DNA of 64,000 nt, taken from the NCBI GenBank assembly GCA_002007465.1, contig LNAC01000039.1, forward strand, positions 5,259,634 through 5,323,633. Reading direction: 5' to 3'. Position 1 is the first letter of the stretch; every line of letters starts with the position of its first letter. Of this stretch, positions 1-11,522 are shown in pieces. The position numbers and the translations under genes are program-made. Below the pieces are notes generated by a model. It was not told where the DNA came from. It saw nothing but the letters and a program-made list of their open reading frames with translations, and did no database searches. Source of the DNA: Ailurus styani (taxonomy: Eukaryota; Chordata; Mammalia; Carnivora; Ailuridae).

Positions 1-184
1 GCAATCCTACCAGACAACTTGCAAGCACTTTTGATGTATTCCTCCTAAACTTTCTCCCACGCACATATACATATGATAACAATAATAATCACCATGACCA
101 CGAAAAAGCTGCTGCTTTATATGATCTTATCACACGATGACACAGGCATTCTGCTAAGCAATTCTGCCATGTTATTTCATTTAA

Positions 185-345
185 TCTTTAAAACAACCCA
201 ACGAGATAGGTGCTATTTTTAATCCCTCTTTTACAGTGGAAAAACTGAAGAGGCTGAGAGGTTAAGTAACTTGCACAAAGTCACAGAGCTAGTAAGTGGC
301 AGAATGAGGATTAAGAGAAATCTTTGGATGCCTAAATCCCAGATC
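185..345 (-). repeat. MIR (ancient tRNA-derived SINE), minus orientation
   Basis: The core reads, in reverse, as the classic MIR segment: 'ttttacagtggaaaaactgaag...gaggttaagtaacttgcacaaagtcacagagctagtaagtggcagaatgaggatt'. It is well diverged and has no visible target-site duplication. Confidence 0.85.
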
Positions 346-1474
346 CTATTTATCTATGTATGTGTTTTCACACACAATCTTTTCAAATATTTACACAAAA
401 ATATGGGAATACACTAATCACATCGTTTTGGAACCAACCTCCTTTCACTTAACATATGGGAAAAAACTTTTCTGTCCATAGATGTCTATCTGTGTCAGCA
501 GTCTCCTGGCTGTGTACTATCCCACCGCCTGGGAATAAAACAGACTGCCTGAACCAGGACATTTGTGTTACTCTGATATTACATATGCTTTATCATATTA
601 AAAAAAAATCGTGTGATGAATAGCTTTTGTATGATCGACCCCTTAAGAGACAAATAACCAAAAGAGAAAACCCTTCTTAAGGCTTTTGGTAGTCACTCAG
701 TTCTTAGCTACATTTCAAGGGCTCCAAAGCCCTGTGACTAGTGGCCACATACTGGACAGCACAGTCATTTCCCTGACCACAGAGAGTTCTATTGGACAGC
801 ACTAGCCTACACTGTACTAAATCATGCAGAGCATTGTTGAATTCTTGAAGAGGACACAGCCTCCCCATTCAGCCTGAAGCTGGTAGGGGTAGGAAACTCC
901 TCTATATTCACTTATTACTGAGGACCCCCACCCCTCAAGGTGACGTCCGCTCTGACCCCACAGCTGCGGCACACAGGACATACACTGGATGGAGAGTGAG
1001 CGCCCTCCTGCGGCCCCACCCAGGGTAAGATACAGATTTTACCTACCCACATCACTGGCCCCATTTTTGTCTCCAGCCGTAGCTCCCAGCCTGGATGTGT
1101 TACTAGGTTTACATGGAGAGGCAGGCTTTCTGATCAACCTCCTCAGCCAATTTCCCCTGAATGGGCTGGCTGGCAATGGGCGGGCTGACTTATACCCTCA
1201 CCCCACTCTTACCTTTATTGTTTCCTACCACAGCTCTTCAACAGAAGGATGGTGGGAATGAGACTCTCCATCTGTTTTCCTAAGGTGATATAAATTTTTT
1301 TGCATTCTACCATTTGGGTTGTTTCAAAAGGAAATTGGTTAGAGGGTAAAAATAAAAAATAATCACCACCATGGACATAGAAGTTAAAGCTTTAAAGTTT
1401 ATAGATATCAGGACAGTTTTAAATAACAATTTGATATCTCAACTATCTCTACCTTTCCATTTAGAGTCCTCGTA
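346..1474. other. Intronic sequence without recognised element
   Basis: Mostly unique sequence. The part from about 890 to 1260 is more GC-rich and holds a 90-codon open frame (989-1261, plus) that resembles no family I know. I see no splice context that would make it an exon. Confidence 0.5.
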
Positions 1475-1490
1475 AGAAATAAGTACCTAG

Positions 1491-1627
1491 TGATGTAATG
1501 AGCACAGGGTATTAAATAAGACTGATGAATCACTGAACTCTACCTCTGAAACTAATAATATACTATATGTTAATTAATTTAATTTACATTTTTAAAATGT
1601 TTTTTAAAAACAAAATTAAAAAATCAA
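1491..1627 (+). mobile_element. Carnivore L1 3' end, short 5'-truncated insertion
   Basis: Holds the typical carnivore L1 terminal sequence (gatgtaatgagcac...gaatcactgaactctacctctgaaactaataat...ttaattaattt) and a run of A. It is flanked by a 16-bp target-site duplication with one mismatch (1475-1490 and 1628-1643). Confidence 0.85.
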
Positions 1628-1744
1628 AGAAACAAGTACCTAGAAAAGGTCTGCCTTGGTAAAGTGTCAGAATATATTAAGTAAGAAATAGTAGACTGTC
1701 ACAAATTTACTATGTAAATAGCAACTAGACTTTACATGGGATCT

Positions 1745-1944
1745 TTTTTTTTTTTTTAAAGATTTTATTTATTTATTTGACACAGAGAGAGAGATTACAA
1801 ATAGGCAGAGAGGCAGGCAGAGGGAGAGGAGGAAGCAGGCTCCCTGCTGAGCAGAGAGCCCGATGCTGGCCTCCATCCCAGGACGCTGAGATCATGACTT
1901 GAGCCAAAACAGAGGCTTTAACCCACTGAGCCACCCAGGTGCCC
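1745..1944 (-). mobile_element. SINEC (mustelid-type), minus
   Basis: Starts with T-rich 'ttaaagattttatttatttatttgac' and ends 'gagccacccaggtgccc', so the tRNA-like head lies at the right end. The target-site duplication TACATGGGATCTTT lies at 1733 and 1945. Sense orientation relative to CDK19. Confidence 0.93.
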
Positions 1945-2130
1945 TACATGGGATCTTTATTCATGGCAATGCAATTTCTTTGAGATAGAAAGAAAGGAGG
2001 TACTTTCCAATTTTTTACATAAGAAAATAAATACCTGCCCACATGTAATCACAGAACAGAAGAGCAAAGACTAAAAACCAAGAATTGAAATTTCCAGTTC
2101 TCGCTCACAATCATGCTAGAAAATCTTTTT

Positions 2131-2331
2131 TAAAGATTTTATTTTTATTTATTTGAGAGACAGAAAGAGAGAGAGACAGACAGAGGGAGCACATGTGGGG
2201 GGAGGGGCAGGGGAAGAAGCAGACTCCCCACCGAGCAGGGAGCCACACCTAGGGCTCAGTCCCAGGACCCTGGGATCATGACCTGAGCCAAAGGCAGACG
2301 CTTAACCAACTGACCCACCCAGGCACCCCAC
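2131..2331 (-). mobile_element. SINEC, minus
   Basis: Full-length copy: T-rich tail, a GAGA-rich stretch, and a head ending 'gacccacccaggcacccc'. The imperfect duplication 'agaaaatcttttt'/'agaaaaccttttt' flanks it at 2118 and 2332. Confidence 0.92.
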
Positions 2332-2344
2332 AGAAAACCTTTTT

Positions 2345-3028
2345 AAAGAAGCCATATTATTCTTTAAACTTTTACACACTATCAAAATATATGTAGAAGA
2401 GTAGAATCTGACCAAAAACAATATTAAAAATAAAACTTCCAGTGGACAAATCACCTGCTTGCTACTGATATATATCTGTATATCATTATGTGTTACTATT
2501 TTTCCAGACAAATAGGATTTTGACTTTAGGAATTCATCATCACACACAAAGATTACAGTATCAATTCTAATTTCATGTTCAAACTCCCTCTAATTAAGAC
2601 AACAAAATAGGTACAGAATTGAAAATATTATGCCGTAACAGCTAGTAGATCACATTTAACAATGCAAAGTACAAGACACCATTTGAGAAGAAAGGCTGCT
2701 TGTGACTAGAAAAGCAAATACAGGAGAAAAACATTAATTTCTAAGCAAACAAAATTAAAAGCAGTCTTAAAGTCAACTCAAACAAAAGCAGAAAGCTTTC
2801 ACTACATGCTTTGTCGAAGTGCCAAGATGGTCTTATGAGAGAAGATTTGTTCTGGTTCATCAGGAACTCACCTGGGAGTCATTTCTACTTGATCTGGGAG
2901 AAGCTCTAAAAGCACCATCTTCTAGTACTGCCAGACATGGCTGATTGTGGGGGACCAGGAGCCAACCACACAGAAACAACCCTGAACAGAAACCTGGGTC
3001 ACCAGTCAGAAGACAGAGCAGGAGATCT
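2345..3028. other. Intronic sequence without recognised element
   Basis: AT-rich sequence between two SINECs. No coding potential, tandem repeat or family match was seen. Confidence 0.5.
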
Positions 3029-3041
3029 AAATGGAAACATA

Positions 3042-3252
3042 GGGCGCCTGGGTGGCTCAGTGGGTTAAAACCTCTGCCTTCAGCTCAGGTCATGATCTCA
3101 GGGTCCTGGGATCAAGCCCCGCATCGGGCTCTCTGCTCGGCGGGGAGCCTGCTTCCCCCTCTCCCTCTGCCTGCCTCTCTGCCTACTTGTGATCTCTCTC
3201 TCTCTCTGTCAAATAAATAAATAAAATCTTTAAAAAAAGAAAAAAAAAAAAA
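3042..3252 (+). mobile_element. SINEC (GTGGGTTAAA type), plus
   Basis: Full-length: 'gggcgcctgggtggctcagtgggttaaaacctctgcc', CT-rich block, AAATAAATAAATAAAATC and a long A tail. The flanking GGAAACATA/AGAAACATA suggests the target-site duplication. Its reverse complement accounts for the short open frames seen on the opposite strand. Confidence 0.93.
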
Positions 3253-4146
3253 GAAACATAATACACTCCTAAAACACACAAGAGGAATCCAATCCACAAT
3301 GCCATAGGCTTTATTTCCCCATTAGATTCAAGCACTGGGCCTAAAATAACAACAAAAAGGGGCAAGCGACAACAATCTAAACTTATCCCATCTATAATAA
3401 AAGAGCCTCACTGATTATTGATGAATATGAGCGGTATCTATTATAAACTACAAAGTTCTCAAGAACAAGACAATGAAATGAGAGGCATATTATAGAGAAA
3501 AGAAACTCAATTACATGAAACGGTTAAAACTTCTTAAGGATAAATTCTTACACTAATTACACCTAAAAGAGAAAAAATGATACCTACTGTGTATTTCATA
3601 GGAATATACTGTGATACATAATTTTAGTGTCTACATAGCTATACGTTCATAACGGATAAAAACACTGAGTGCCAGCTGTTTCTATAGAGAAGAATTAACA
3701 AAGTAATGAATTGTGCTTATTTATTAATTATACCTTCTACATCCAAGGCTAATTACTTTTTTAAGAAAGGGCCTGTCTTGACAAAAATCCTTGGTAAATG
3801 AAAACATGACTTGGCTTTCAACGGGTGTTTGAATTAGACAAGTCTGAAATTTTGTAACAGGATCAACAAATATATGTACTAACAGCTTTAAGAGAGCTGT
3901 TTATTTATCGTTTAAAACTGGGAATGTCCTAAGGGATTAGGTCACCCTTCAAAAAAATATTCTGATATGCTTAAGTAAGAAAGAGCAAGAAAATCACTTG
4001 AAAGACAACAATCTGACACTTGTAAATAACGGGGGCGGGGGGGAAGAGATCTATCTTGACAGAGAATCTATAGGGTAACTCTGTACATATGAGGTGTATT
4101 ACATAGAACATATGAAGGACAGGTAGTTCTGGGTACTAGCCGGTAA
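3253..4146. other. Intronic sequence without recognised element
   Basis: AT-rich single-copy sequence with a short G-rich run (GGGGGCGGGGGGG) near 4030. Nothing else was recognised. Confidence 0.5.
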
Positions 4147-4161
4147 AAGTAACTACTTTTT

Positions 4162-4231
4162 GGAATTAAAATAAAAACTTAAAAATAGAACACTATATGT
4201 TAACTAACTGGAATTTAAATAAGTAAATAAA
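4162..4231 (+). mobile_element. Very short L1 3' tail insertion
   Basis: Contains 'cactatatgttaactaactggaatttaaataa', the extreme 3' end of carnivore L1. It sits between imperfect copies of AAGTAACTACTTTT (4147) and ATAGCTACTTTT (4232). Only about 70 bp was inserted. Confidence 0.65.
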
Positions 4232-4232
4232 T

Positions 4233-5394
4233 ATAGCTACTTTTAAACTGCAGTTGCACAAATTTACAAGGCTCTAAGACGATGTCTTCCCAACTGATGT
4301 TATTACGTAAGATATTAATAGCTATGTTGTTCCTGCCCTCCCCACCGAAAGTTCTGGGCTCAAATAAGCTTGGAAATGCTGAGTCAAACAAGTTTCTTGA
4401 CTACGTTTCAGAGCCCTTAAAGGCTTAGGTGGGGGATAAGCAGCATTTTCTAAATATATTTGACCATGGGATCCTCCCCCTTCCAAAGCAGAGCTTCTAG
4501 TAATATTTCCAGGGACTGGTACTCTGTGGAACATATTCTGGGAAAGAAATAACTACTCTCAAGACAGCCTACATGTTCTATGTTGAACAGAAACACAAAC
4601 TGACTAGATAAGCTATACAACAAACATTAAATAATGTTCGATTTCTGGAAAGAGCAGGCCTGTATGGAACCATAGTGCTCACATCTATCACATCTATGGA
4701 CAGTGTCTCTTCTAACAGATTTCACAAAGACGACAGGGCCTTTGTTTCATTAGCTCTCATTCACCCTCCCCCCTGTTCTTGTCTTTGGGGTTCTTGCTGT
4801 CCAGGTTTTCTTGGTAAGGTCGAAGAAGTGAGGATGCTGAAACATAAAAGGATTTAGGTCACTGAGCAGGACCATGGTGAAGCAAGAAAACAAGGTGTTT
4901 ATCCAAAGTGCCTGGAAACAGTGTCAGTGAAGGAGTAGGTTAGTTAACGATAGAGACCTTATTAATGCTAATTGAGCAGTATCAAATTTCACGTCAGAAA
5001 GGCATGAAGCTTCTTGCATGAAGCTCACAACAGTAAGTCAAGCAGATCTAGAAAGAGATGGCAAGGAAAATGTAAGATTGAGAGACATTGCTCATGACTA
5101 AAAAGAGGGCCAGCCAGTTAAAAAGAAACGTACTAGTCACAGTACCCGGCATGAGACTGCCTCTTAGTGCTTTCTTCTACCCGGCAAAACCCCCTGAATG
5201 AGGCCCAAAACACACATAACTTGTACTGAAACTTGGTCTAAAGACTATTTAATTGGCTTCATACATATTTTCACTAAATATATTTTGTAATTTTTCTAAG
5301 CACAAAATAACAATACTGAAAAAAGTTTTCTTTGATTTTAAAACCCTTACTTTAATACTTCACTGAGAATTAGAATCACACTGAATATTCTTTT
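4233..5394. other. Intronic sequence without recognised element
   Basis: Mixed-composition unique sequence. Short open frames at 4322-4534 (minus) and 4675-4857 (plus) have no recognisable product or splice context. Confidence 0.5.
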
Positions 5395-6245
5395 TTACTG
5401 AGCTAAAATTCCTATAATACAAACTTTACCATTTTAAAGTTTATTTAAGTGTACTAGATGTTCAGTAACTTCCAGGACATTCATAATGTTGTGCACCAGC
5501 ACCACTGTCTAATTCCAGAAAATATCCATCATCCCAAAAAGAAACCCCATACCCACTGAGCACCTACTTCCCATTCCTTGTGCGTCCTGGCCCCTGGCAA
5601 CTGTTAATCTTCTTTCTATCTCCATAGATTCACCTATTCTAATCATTTCTTATAAATGAAATCATACAATATGTGGCTATGTATATCTGGCTTCTTCCAC
5701 TTAATATTATTAAGGTTCATCCATATTGTAGCAAGTATCAGTACTTTACTCCTTTTTATAGCAGAATAATATTCTATTGTATGGATATATCCATTCATCA
5801 GCTGATAGACATCTGGGTTGTTGTGCACCTGTTTTCAGTTCTCCCGGATATTTACCTAGGAGAAGAGGTGCTGGGTCAGATGGCAGTCCTATGTCTAACT
5901 TATTGAAGAACCACAAAAATATTTCTTACAGCATCCACACTATTTTACATTTCCACCAGCAATGTATGAGGGTTCCAGTTCTCTGCATCATCATCAACAG
6001 TTGATATTTTCCTTCTTAATATCATTATATTTATTATTTATATTTAATGGATAATGGTTTATTATTTTATATTTATTTTATTATTATTGCCATTCCAGTG
6101 GATGAGCAGTATCTCATTAATAACTAATGATGTTGAAAATCTATTCATGTGCTTATTGGCTATCTGAATACCTTCCTGGGAGAAATGTCTATGCAAGTCC
6201 TTTGTCCAGTTTTAAATTAGATCGTCTTGGTTTTATCAATATTTG
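5395..6245 (-). mobile_element. L1 (mammalian-wide type) 3' UTR fragment, minus
   Basis: The reverse strand matches the familiar L1M 3' region: 'gaataatattctattgtatggatat...tccattcatcagctgatagacatctgggttg' and 'tttccaccagcaatgtatgagggttcc', then 'aatgatgttgaaaatctattcatgtgcttattgg'. It is diverged and without a duplication. The overlapping short open frames here are by-products. Confidence 0.85.
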
Positions 6246-7186
6246 GTAGGACATTTTCCTCTAACAGTTAATATTCTCTTCACCGTCCTCCATGTTTACA
6301 TCTTACAATTACCTTCTGGGGCACTGAGGGCACAGTTCACAACATCTAACATATCTAAGAGTAGCTTACTAATTGAAAAAGAGAACATTATGCTACGAGG
6401 TTAACAGGTCAAGATTAACTTGGTCATTTAAACTCGGCCAACATTTTCTGAACACTCCTATGTACGAGGCAGTGTGTGGGCTTTATTAAAGTACTTAATT
6501 AATTATAAGTCTCACGAGTATTCAGTTTCTTGGCAAAAACTTTATTTAAATGATCTAATCAAGTCTCTGAACTCTGAAATATCATGTAGTTTGCTCTTCA
6601 TAGCACTTTTATAAGATTAAGTAATAGACTAAAAACAAGGGAGCATCTTTCTAAGAATAATCTTAAAGTATTTTTGGACTGTAAATATTTTTATTCTAGT
6701 ATCCTAAAACAGTTGGCACTACTCAGTGACATTCTTCATGAACAAAAGCCTATTACATTTATTTAAAAAGCATACATTTTCTCTATGGAAGGAAGTGTAA
6801 CAATACCAATTGTGTTTTAAATCCATGGGGACCACTAAAAAGAGTTACATAAATAATATTGTGGCTTTTCTGAGCTTTGGGGTAGGCAGATTATGAAAAA
6901 AAGATAAGGTAATTAATTTACAGATGTAAATCATTTCCTTCATTCCACACTTAACACTCAACTTTTAAGAACTTTTTTAAAATGAAGAATGCTCAGGTAT
7001 AAGGAAATCATAGATATACCAACATAAGTATCATTTTTATCACAGTATTTAACATGATTTTATACCATAGAATTAATAAGTACTCTCTGTATAAAAAAAG
7101 TTAAGCCATAAAATTCATGCTTCATCTATTTATAAAAAGTAGCCATTACTGGACCACCTGTCAGTTCAAACATTTTATCAAACTTT
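6246..7186. other. Intronic sequence, possible small L2 trace near 6440
   Basis: AT-rich. 'ccaacattttctgaacactcctatgtacgaggcagtgtg' at about 6437 resembles an L2 3' end in reverse, but the match is short. The rest is unrecognised. Confidence 0.4.
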
Positions 7187-7300
7187 GGGGCACCTATCTG
7201 GCTCAGTCAAAAGAACATGTGACTCTTGATCTTGGGATCATGAGTTTGAACCCCACTTTGGGTATAGAGATTACTTAAATAAATTAAATTAAAAACAAAG
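7187..7300 (+). mobile_element. Short tRNA-like carnivore SINE, plus
   Basis: A compact element: head 'ggggcacctatctggctcagt', 'gactcttgatcttgggatcatgagtttgaacccc' (B-box-like), then an AAATAAATTAAATT tail. It lacks the CT-rich middle of full SINECs. Its 3' tail is included in the local false duplication. Confidence 0.8.
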
Positions 7301-7510
7301 TACCAGTCCAAATATTTTTTTATTATTATTTGCCCCAGGGTACAGGTCTGTGAATCATCAGACTTACACATTTCACAGCACTCACCATAGCACAAACCCT
7401 CCCCAATGTCCATAACCCATCCACCCTATTCCTGCCCTCCCACCCCCCAGGAACCCTCAGTTTGTTTCGTGAGATTAAGGGTCTCTTATAGTTTGTCTCC
7501 TTCCCGATCC
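7285..7510. repeat. False tandem duplication, copy 1
   Basis: 226 bp running from the SINE tail into the L1 3' end. It is repeated at 7512-7738 with one single-base indel (CCCCAGGG versus CCCCAGGGG). The copies are separated by exactly one N, which points to overlapping contig ends that were not merged. Confidence 0.9.
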
Positions 7511-7756
7511 NTAAATTAAAAACAAAGTACCAGTCCAAATATTTTTTTATTATTATTTGCCCCAGGGGTACAGGTCTGTGAATCATCAGACTTACACATT
7601 TCACAGCACTCACCATAGCACAAACCCTCCCCAATGTCCATAACCCATCCACCCTATTCCTGCCCTCCCACCCCCCAGGAACCCTCAGTTTGTTTCGTGA
7701 GATTAAGGGTCTCTTATAGTTTGTCTCCTTCCCGATCCCATCTTGCTTCATTTGTT
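7319..7756 (-). mobile_element. Carnivore L1 3' end, minus (artificially duplicated in this assembly)
   Basis: Reverse strand of the carnivore L1 3' UTR ('gccccaggggtacaggtctgtgaatcatcagacttacac...agattaagggtctcttatagtttgtctcc...cccgatcccatcttgcttcattt'). The target-site duplication GTCCAAATATTTT flanks it at 7306 and 7757. The L1 body is present almost twice, around the N at 7511, so its real length is about 226 bp less than shown. Confidence 0.88.
7512..7738. repeat. False tandem duplication, copy 2
   Basis: 227 bp, near-identical to 7285-7510 and starting directly after the N at 7511. Beyond it the sequence continues with the true L1 border and the right-hand target-site duplication, so this copy is probably the correct one. 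Confidence 0.9.
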
Positions 7757-7815
7757 GTCCAAATATTTTGTCAAACTTTAGTTTAAAAAGCATGACTTCA
7801 ATTTAAAGAAAAAAG

Positions 7816-7986
7816 TCTGGATGGTTCAGTCGGTTGAGCGTCTGCCTTTGGCTCAGGTCATGATCCCAGGGTCCTGGGATCAAGCCCTCAGCGGGGAGTC
7901 TGCTTCTCCCTCTCCTCCCTGCTTGTGCTGTTTCTTACTATCCTCTGTTTCTCTCTAGTAGATAAATAAAACCTTTTTTTTTTTTA
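7816..7986 (+). mobile_element. SINEC, internally shortened, plus
   Basis: Head 'tctggatggttcagtcggttgagcgtctgcctttggctcagg', a shortened middle (caagccctcagcggggagtctgc) and an ATAAATAAAAC tail running into T-rich sequence. The first bases of the head are degraded. Confidence 0.85.
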
Positions 7987-8000
7987 AAGTATGACAAAGA

Positions 8001-8204
8001 GGGCGCCTGGGTGGCTCAGTGGGTTAAAGCCTCTGCCTTCAGCTCAGGTCATGATCTCAGGATCCTGGGATCGAGGCCCGCATCGGGCTCCCTCCTCGGC
8101 GGGGAGCCTGCTTCCTCCTCTCTCTCTCTCTGCCTTCCTCTCTGCCTACTTGTGATCTCTCTCTCTGTGTCAAATAAATAAATAAAATCTTAAAAAAAAA
8201 AAAT
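8001..8204 (+). mobile_element. SINEC (GTGGGTTAAAGCC type), plus, young
   Basis: Full-length and close to what I take as the mustelid consensus. A 15-bp target-site duplication with one mismatch (AAAGTATGACAAAGA at 7986, AAAGTCTGACAAAGA at 8205) flanks it. Confidence 0.95.
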
Positions 8205-8220
8205 AAAGTCTGACAAAGAA

Positions 8221-8689
8221 TATCCAATGAATGACAAGGGAACAATGTATACTGTATAATTCCACACAACGCTGGTAATGAGGATCTAGGAACCACACTC
8301 TGAAAACCAGTACCTTAGATCATGGCAAAGAGTCTTTCTATAGAAAGATTCATTTATAAAGAAGTATTAAAAAAAATCTTCCAAGATAGTCAGTCATGCC
8401 TAGGGTGGTTGCAGGCTTTGATAGACTCAAGTTAAACAGGAAGCGGGAGCTCAAGGGTATCAGTCCACAAGCTCTGTGTATATAACAAAATGGCACTTTC
8501 AATCTCTCAGGCAAATAAAGCAATCAATCGGTCAGTAAGAACTTGGAGCTCTGGACATATTAAACACTTCAGCTAACATTTAGAATAGCACTCTGGAAAT
8601 CTCCTGACGTAGAGAAATAAATCTCCTATTTTCGAGACTCTCTCATTTTTTTGTTTCCTGTTGTTAAAAACATGTTAAAAAATGATGAA
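8221..8689. other. Intronic sequence without recognised element
   Basis: Unique AT-rich sequence between a SINEC and an old L1 piece. No coding signal. Confidence 0.45.
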
Positions 8690-9480
8690 TCCAAAAAGAC
8701 AAAAAAGAAGATTCCCAGGTGCCAGGAACAAAGAGAAACCTCTAATCAGAGCCAAAAAAAATAAGCGGCTGTACAAAGTCCATTGAGATTTTCGACCTGG
8801 ATACAGGCCCTAGGAGCCGAGGTTCTAAATCCCCACTGGAAAATGGAAGATGACATTTAAGCATCTAAGATTGGGGTACTGGGACAAGCCCCTCCACAGA
8901 ACCCTGAGGCAAGGAGCCGCCACAGCGAGAAGTCAGTGAAAAGAGGACCAGAAACTCTATCCTCCGGCTGGGGAAGCAGTAAAGAAGTTTGCTGTATATC
9001 CTGGGCCTTGTGTTATACAATAAGCAGAACACGTCAAAGGCAAAGGGAAAACCTTAAAATCAGAGACAAAAAGGATTACCCAGAAAGGCGAGACCACTAC
9101 ACTGACAGCAGATAGGACATCAGCAGGAATCAAGGCCAGAGGACCAAGGAGAAATCTTGAGTGCTGAAAAAACCTACATTTAATTCTATATTTACCTAAA
9201 TAATATTTCAAAAGTGAGGGCCAGAGAGACATTTTCAGCCAAAGACTAAAAAAACTTGTTTAAACAAGCCATTGCTGAAAGAACCACTAAAAATATACCC
9301 CAATAAGGAGTGTATGCAAAAAAGAAGAGTCATAAAAAAATTAGTAAGTAAATCTAAGTAAGTCCTGACTGTAAAGAAACCTAAAGTTTCCAAAGTTGGG
9401 GGTGGGGAGAAGGGAAGTTAAGTTAAAACAAAGTAGAACTAAAATAACAGAAGTAACGGGAGGGAGAGAGCGGAGTTAAA
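8690..9480 (+). mobile_element. Old L1 internal fragment, plus (borders approximate)
   Basis: The part at about 9040-9260 ('gacagcagataggacatcagcaggaatcaaggccagaggacc...attctatatttacctaaataatatttcaaaagtgagg...agagagacattttcagcc') follows the well-known L1 segment around the ORF1/ORF2 boundary. It is heavily diverged, and no reading frame survives. Confidence 0.65.
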
Positions 9481-11010
9481 GAGGTTCCAAGTCCTACTAC
9501 TTGGAGGAAACAGGGTAAATTTGAGAATTTAAGTCAAATATGCATACAAAAATATAAGAATAATTGCTAAATTGGAAGAAAATATGTGATTTTCAAACCA
9601 AAAGTTTAGAAAAAAGGGAAATAAAGGAAACTCAACCAATACTTTAGAAGCCAGAAAACAAGGAGGGAAAAAATCAAAGCATGAGACATAAAAAACAGGA
9701 AAATAAGAAATAAATACAAATACATGAATAAACACATAAATATAAACAGAGTAAACTCTCCAAAGTTAAAAAGGATACTGAGATTAGAAAGGAAAAGATA
9801 TTAAATTGAAAACTAAAATTAATTCCACAAAAATCAATTTCAATTAGAAGAATGCTAGCTTTTCTCTTGAATAAAGAACTAAAATAGTTAGCAGAATGGT
9901 TTTTTAACATGCCAGTGGTTTTAACAATCTAATAGATTGCTACAAGCGTTCTGAAAACTCAGATTCACAAAGTTATGTAACAGCAAATGGAATCAGAATT
10001 CCCCAGTGGTTTGAGACTTATTCTTTGGAGAATCAATGAACTTCTTTGCAACAAAAAACAACCTTATATTCCATTCCCATCTCTCAAGAGAAGGTCTAGA
10101 CAAGGCAGTGATTCAAGGCCCTGACTGGGATAAAGTGTGACTTTCAAGACATTGGACAAGACTTCTTTCATGATCTTTGGCAGAGTCTTCGATGCTCATG
10201 TAAAAGCAATGATTCATAGGGACCTATGGAGCTTCCTTCTTCACGAAAACAGCAAAACCAGATGTACTACCAGGTATGCCATCAGCTTTAGTAGCAAACC
10301 ACTTTTCACTGTTTTATCTCTCAATGGTCTTTCTAGTGTCCAAAATGGGTTCACAAAACAAGAATCCTGATGGACTCAGCATGCTCTTAAAAGACAGAAA
10401 AGAGCAACTAGCTTTACAAAGGAAACAGAATTCCATTTGGTTACATGCTCAAAGAAAATGGCTAACTGCCCATTCCTGTAAAACCTTGATTTGCGAGGAA
10501 ACAAGGAAAAAAAGTCAACCGTTCTAGAAGAAGAACGTCATCTGAAAGAGGCCTTCATGGTTTGGCTCCTCGTCACAAACCCTCAGGGGTTCAGAGAGCT
10601 TCACTAAGGCCTCTCCAATCATACCACTACTTTCCCTTACCAGATTTTATAAGATAAGCCTTTTTGGTGCTAGGGAAAATCCAAATTTCGGTAAGGTTCA
10701 AGCCTTTTCAAAATAAGCCATTTTCTTGTCAAAAGAAGTCACACTATCCAGTATGTTTTCTGGCTGGGCAGACACAGAGGTGTCTTCAGCTGTGTTAGCT
10801 TCATTAGCAAGAATCAGCAAGAATCTGGCCGGAGAAAAAGCAAGACTTTGTATCTCTGCACATTGAGTCTTTAGAGTAAGATCAAAGGACACACAAGTTT
10901 TCTCCTACTTTCTTTTTCTCTTCTTTTTTTTTTCTTTCCTTGTCTTTTTAATTTTTAATTTTTATGTAGCCTCTGCATCAATACAGAAAGCATGGTCAAT
11001 TTTCATGGAT
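9481..11010. other. Intronic sequence without recognised element
   Basis: 9481-9900 is extremely A-rich on the plus strand. 9980-10900 has more balanced composition and three modest open frames: 10137-10370 and 10276-10527 (plus), and 10698-10892 (minus, 64 codons). I recognise none of them. A decayed processed pseudogene on the minus strand is possible but unproven. Confidence 0.45.
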
Positions 11011-11012
11011 TC

Positions 11013-11205
11013 TTTTTTTTTTTTAACATTTTATTTATTTATTTGAGAGAGATACCAAGAAAGAGGACAAGCAGGGAGGAGAGGGGCAAGCAGACTCCCA
11101 GCTGAGCAGGGAGATAGATCAATGTGGGGCTCGATCCCGGAACCCTGGGATCACAATCTAAGCCGAAGGCAGACACTTAACTGAGTGAGCCACCCAGATG
11201 CCCCC
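11013..11205 (-). mobile_element. SINEC, minus
   Basis: Ends 'gtgagccacccagatgccccc'. The imperfect duplication ATTTTCATGGATTCTT/GTTTTCACTGATTCTT flanks it (about 10998 and 11206). It is moderately diverged, with the middle altered to 'gggagatagatcaatgtgggg'. Confidence 0.9.
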
Positions 11206-11522
11206 AGTTTTCACTGATTCTTATCAATGGGAAACTGTCTGACATTGTCTCCATATGCAGCAACAATGAAAATGGAACAAAATCTAAGTGGATACACTAA
11301 TGATCCATGACACTATACTTGTTTAAAGAGAAAGAAAAAAATACCTAAGCAATTTTGACTTTAAGGGGGACGAAAAATGTCTTTAAAAAGCCAATTGTCA
11401 AAATAATAGAAAAATATACTTTTTAAAACCTTTTTTGTTTTGTTTTGTTTTCAACCTTCAGTTCACGGACTCCTAAAGTCCTAAACTCCCTTCATGTAAA
11501 CAGGTAAAGAATTCTTGGTCTT

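Noticed and set aside
7326..7793. 155-codon minus-strand open frame, the longest in the window
   Set aside because: It runs through the N and through both copies of the false duplication of an L1 3' UTR. It is an artefact, with the same peptide repeated.
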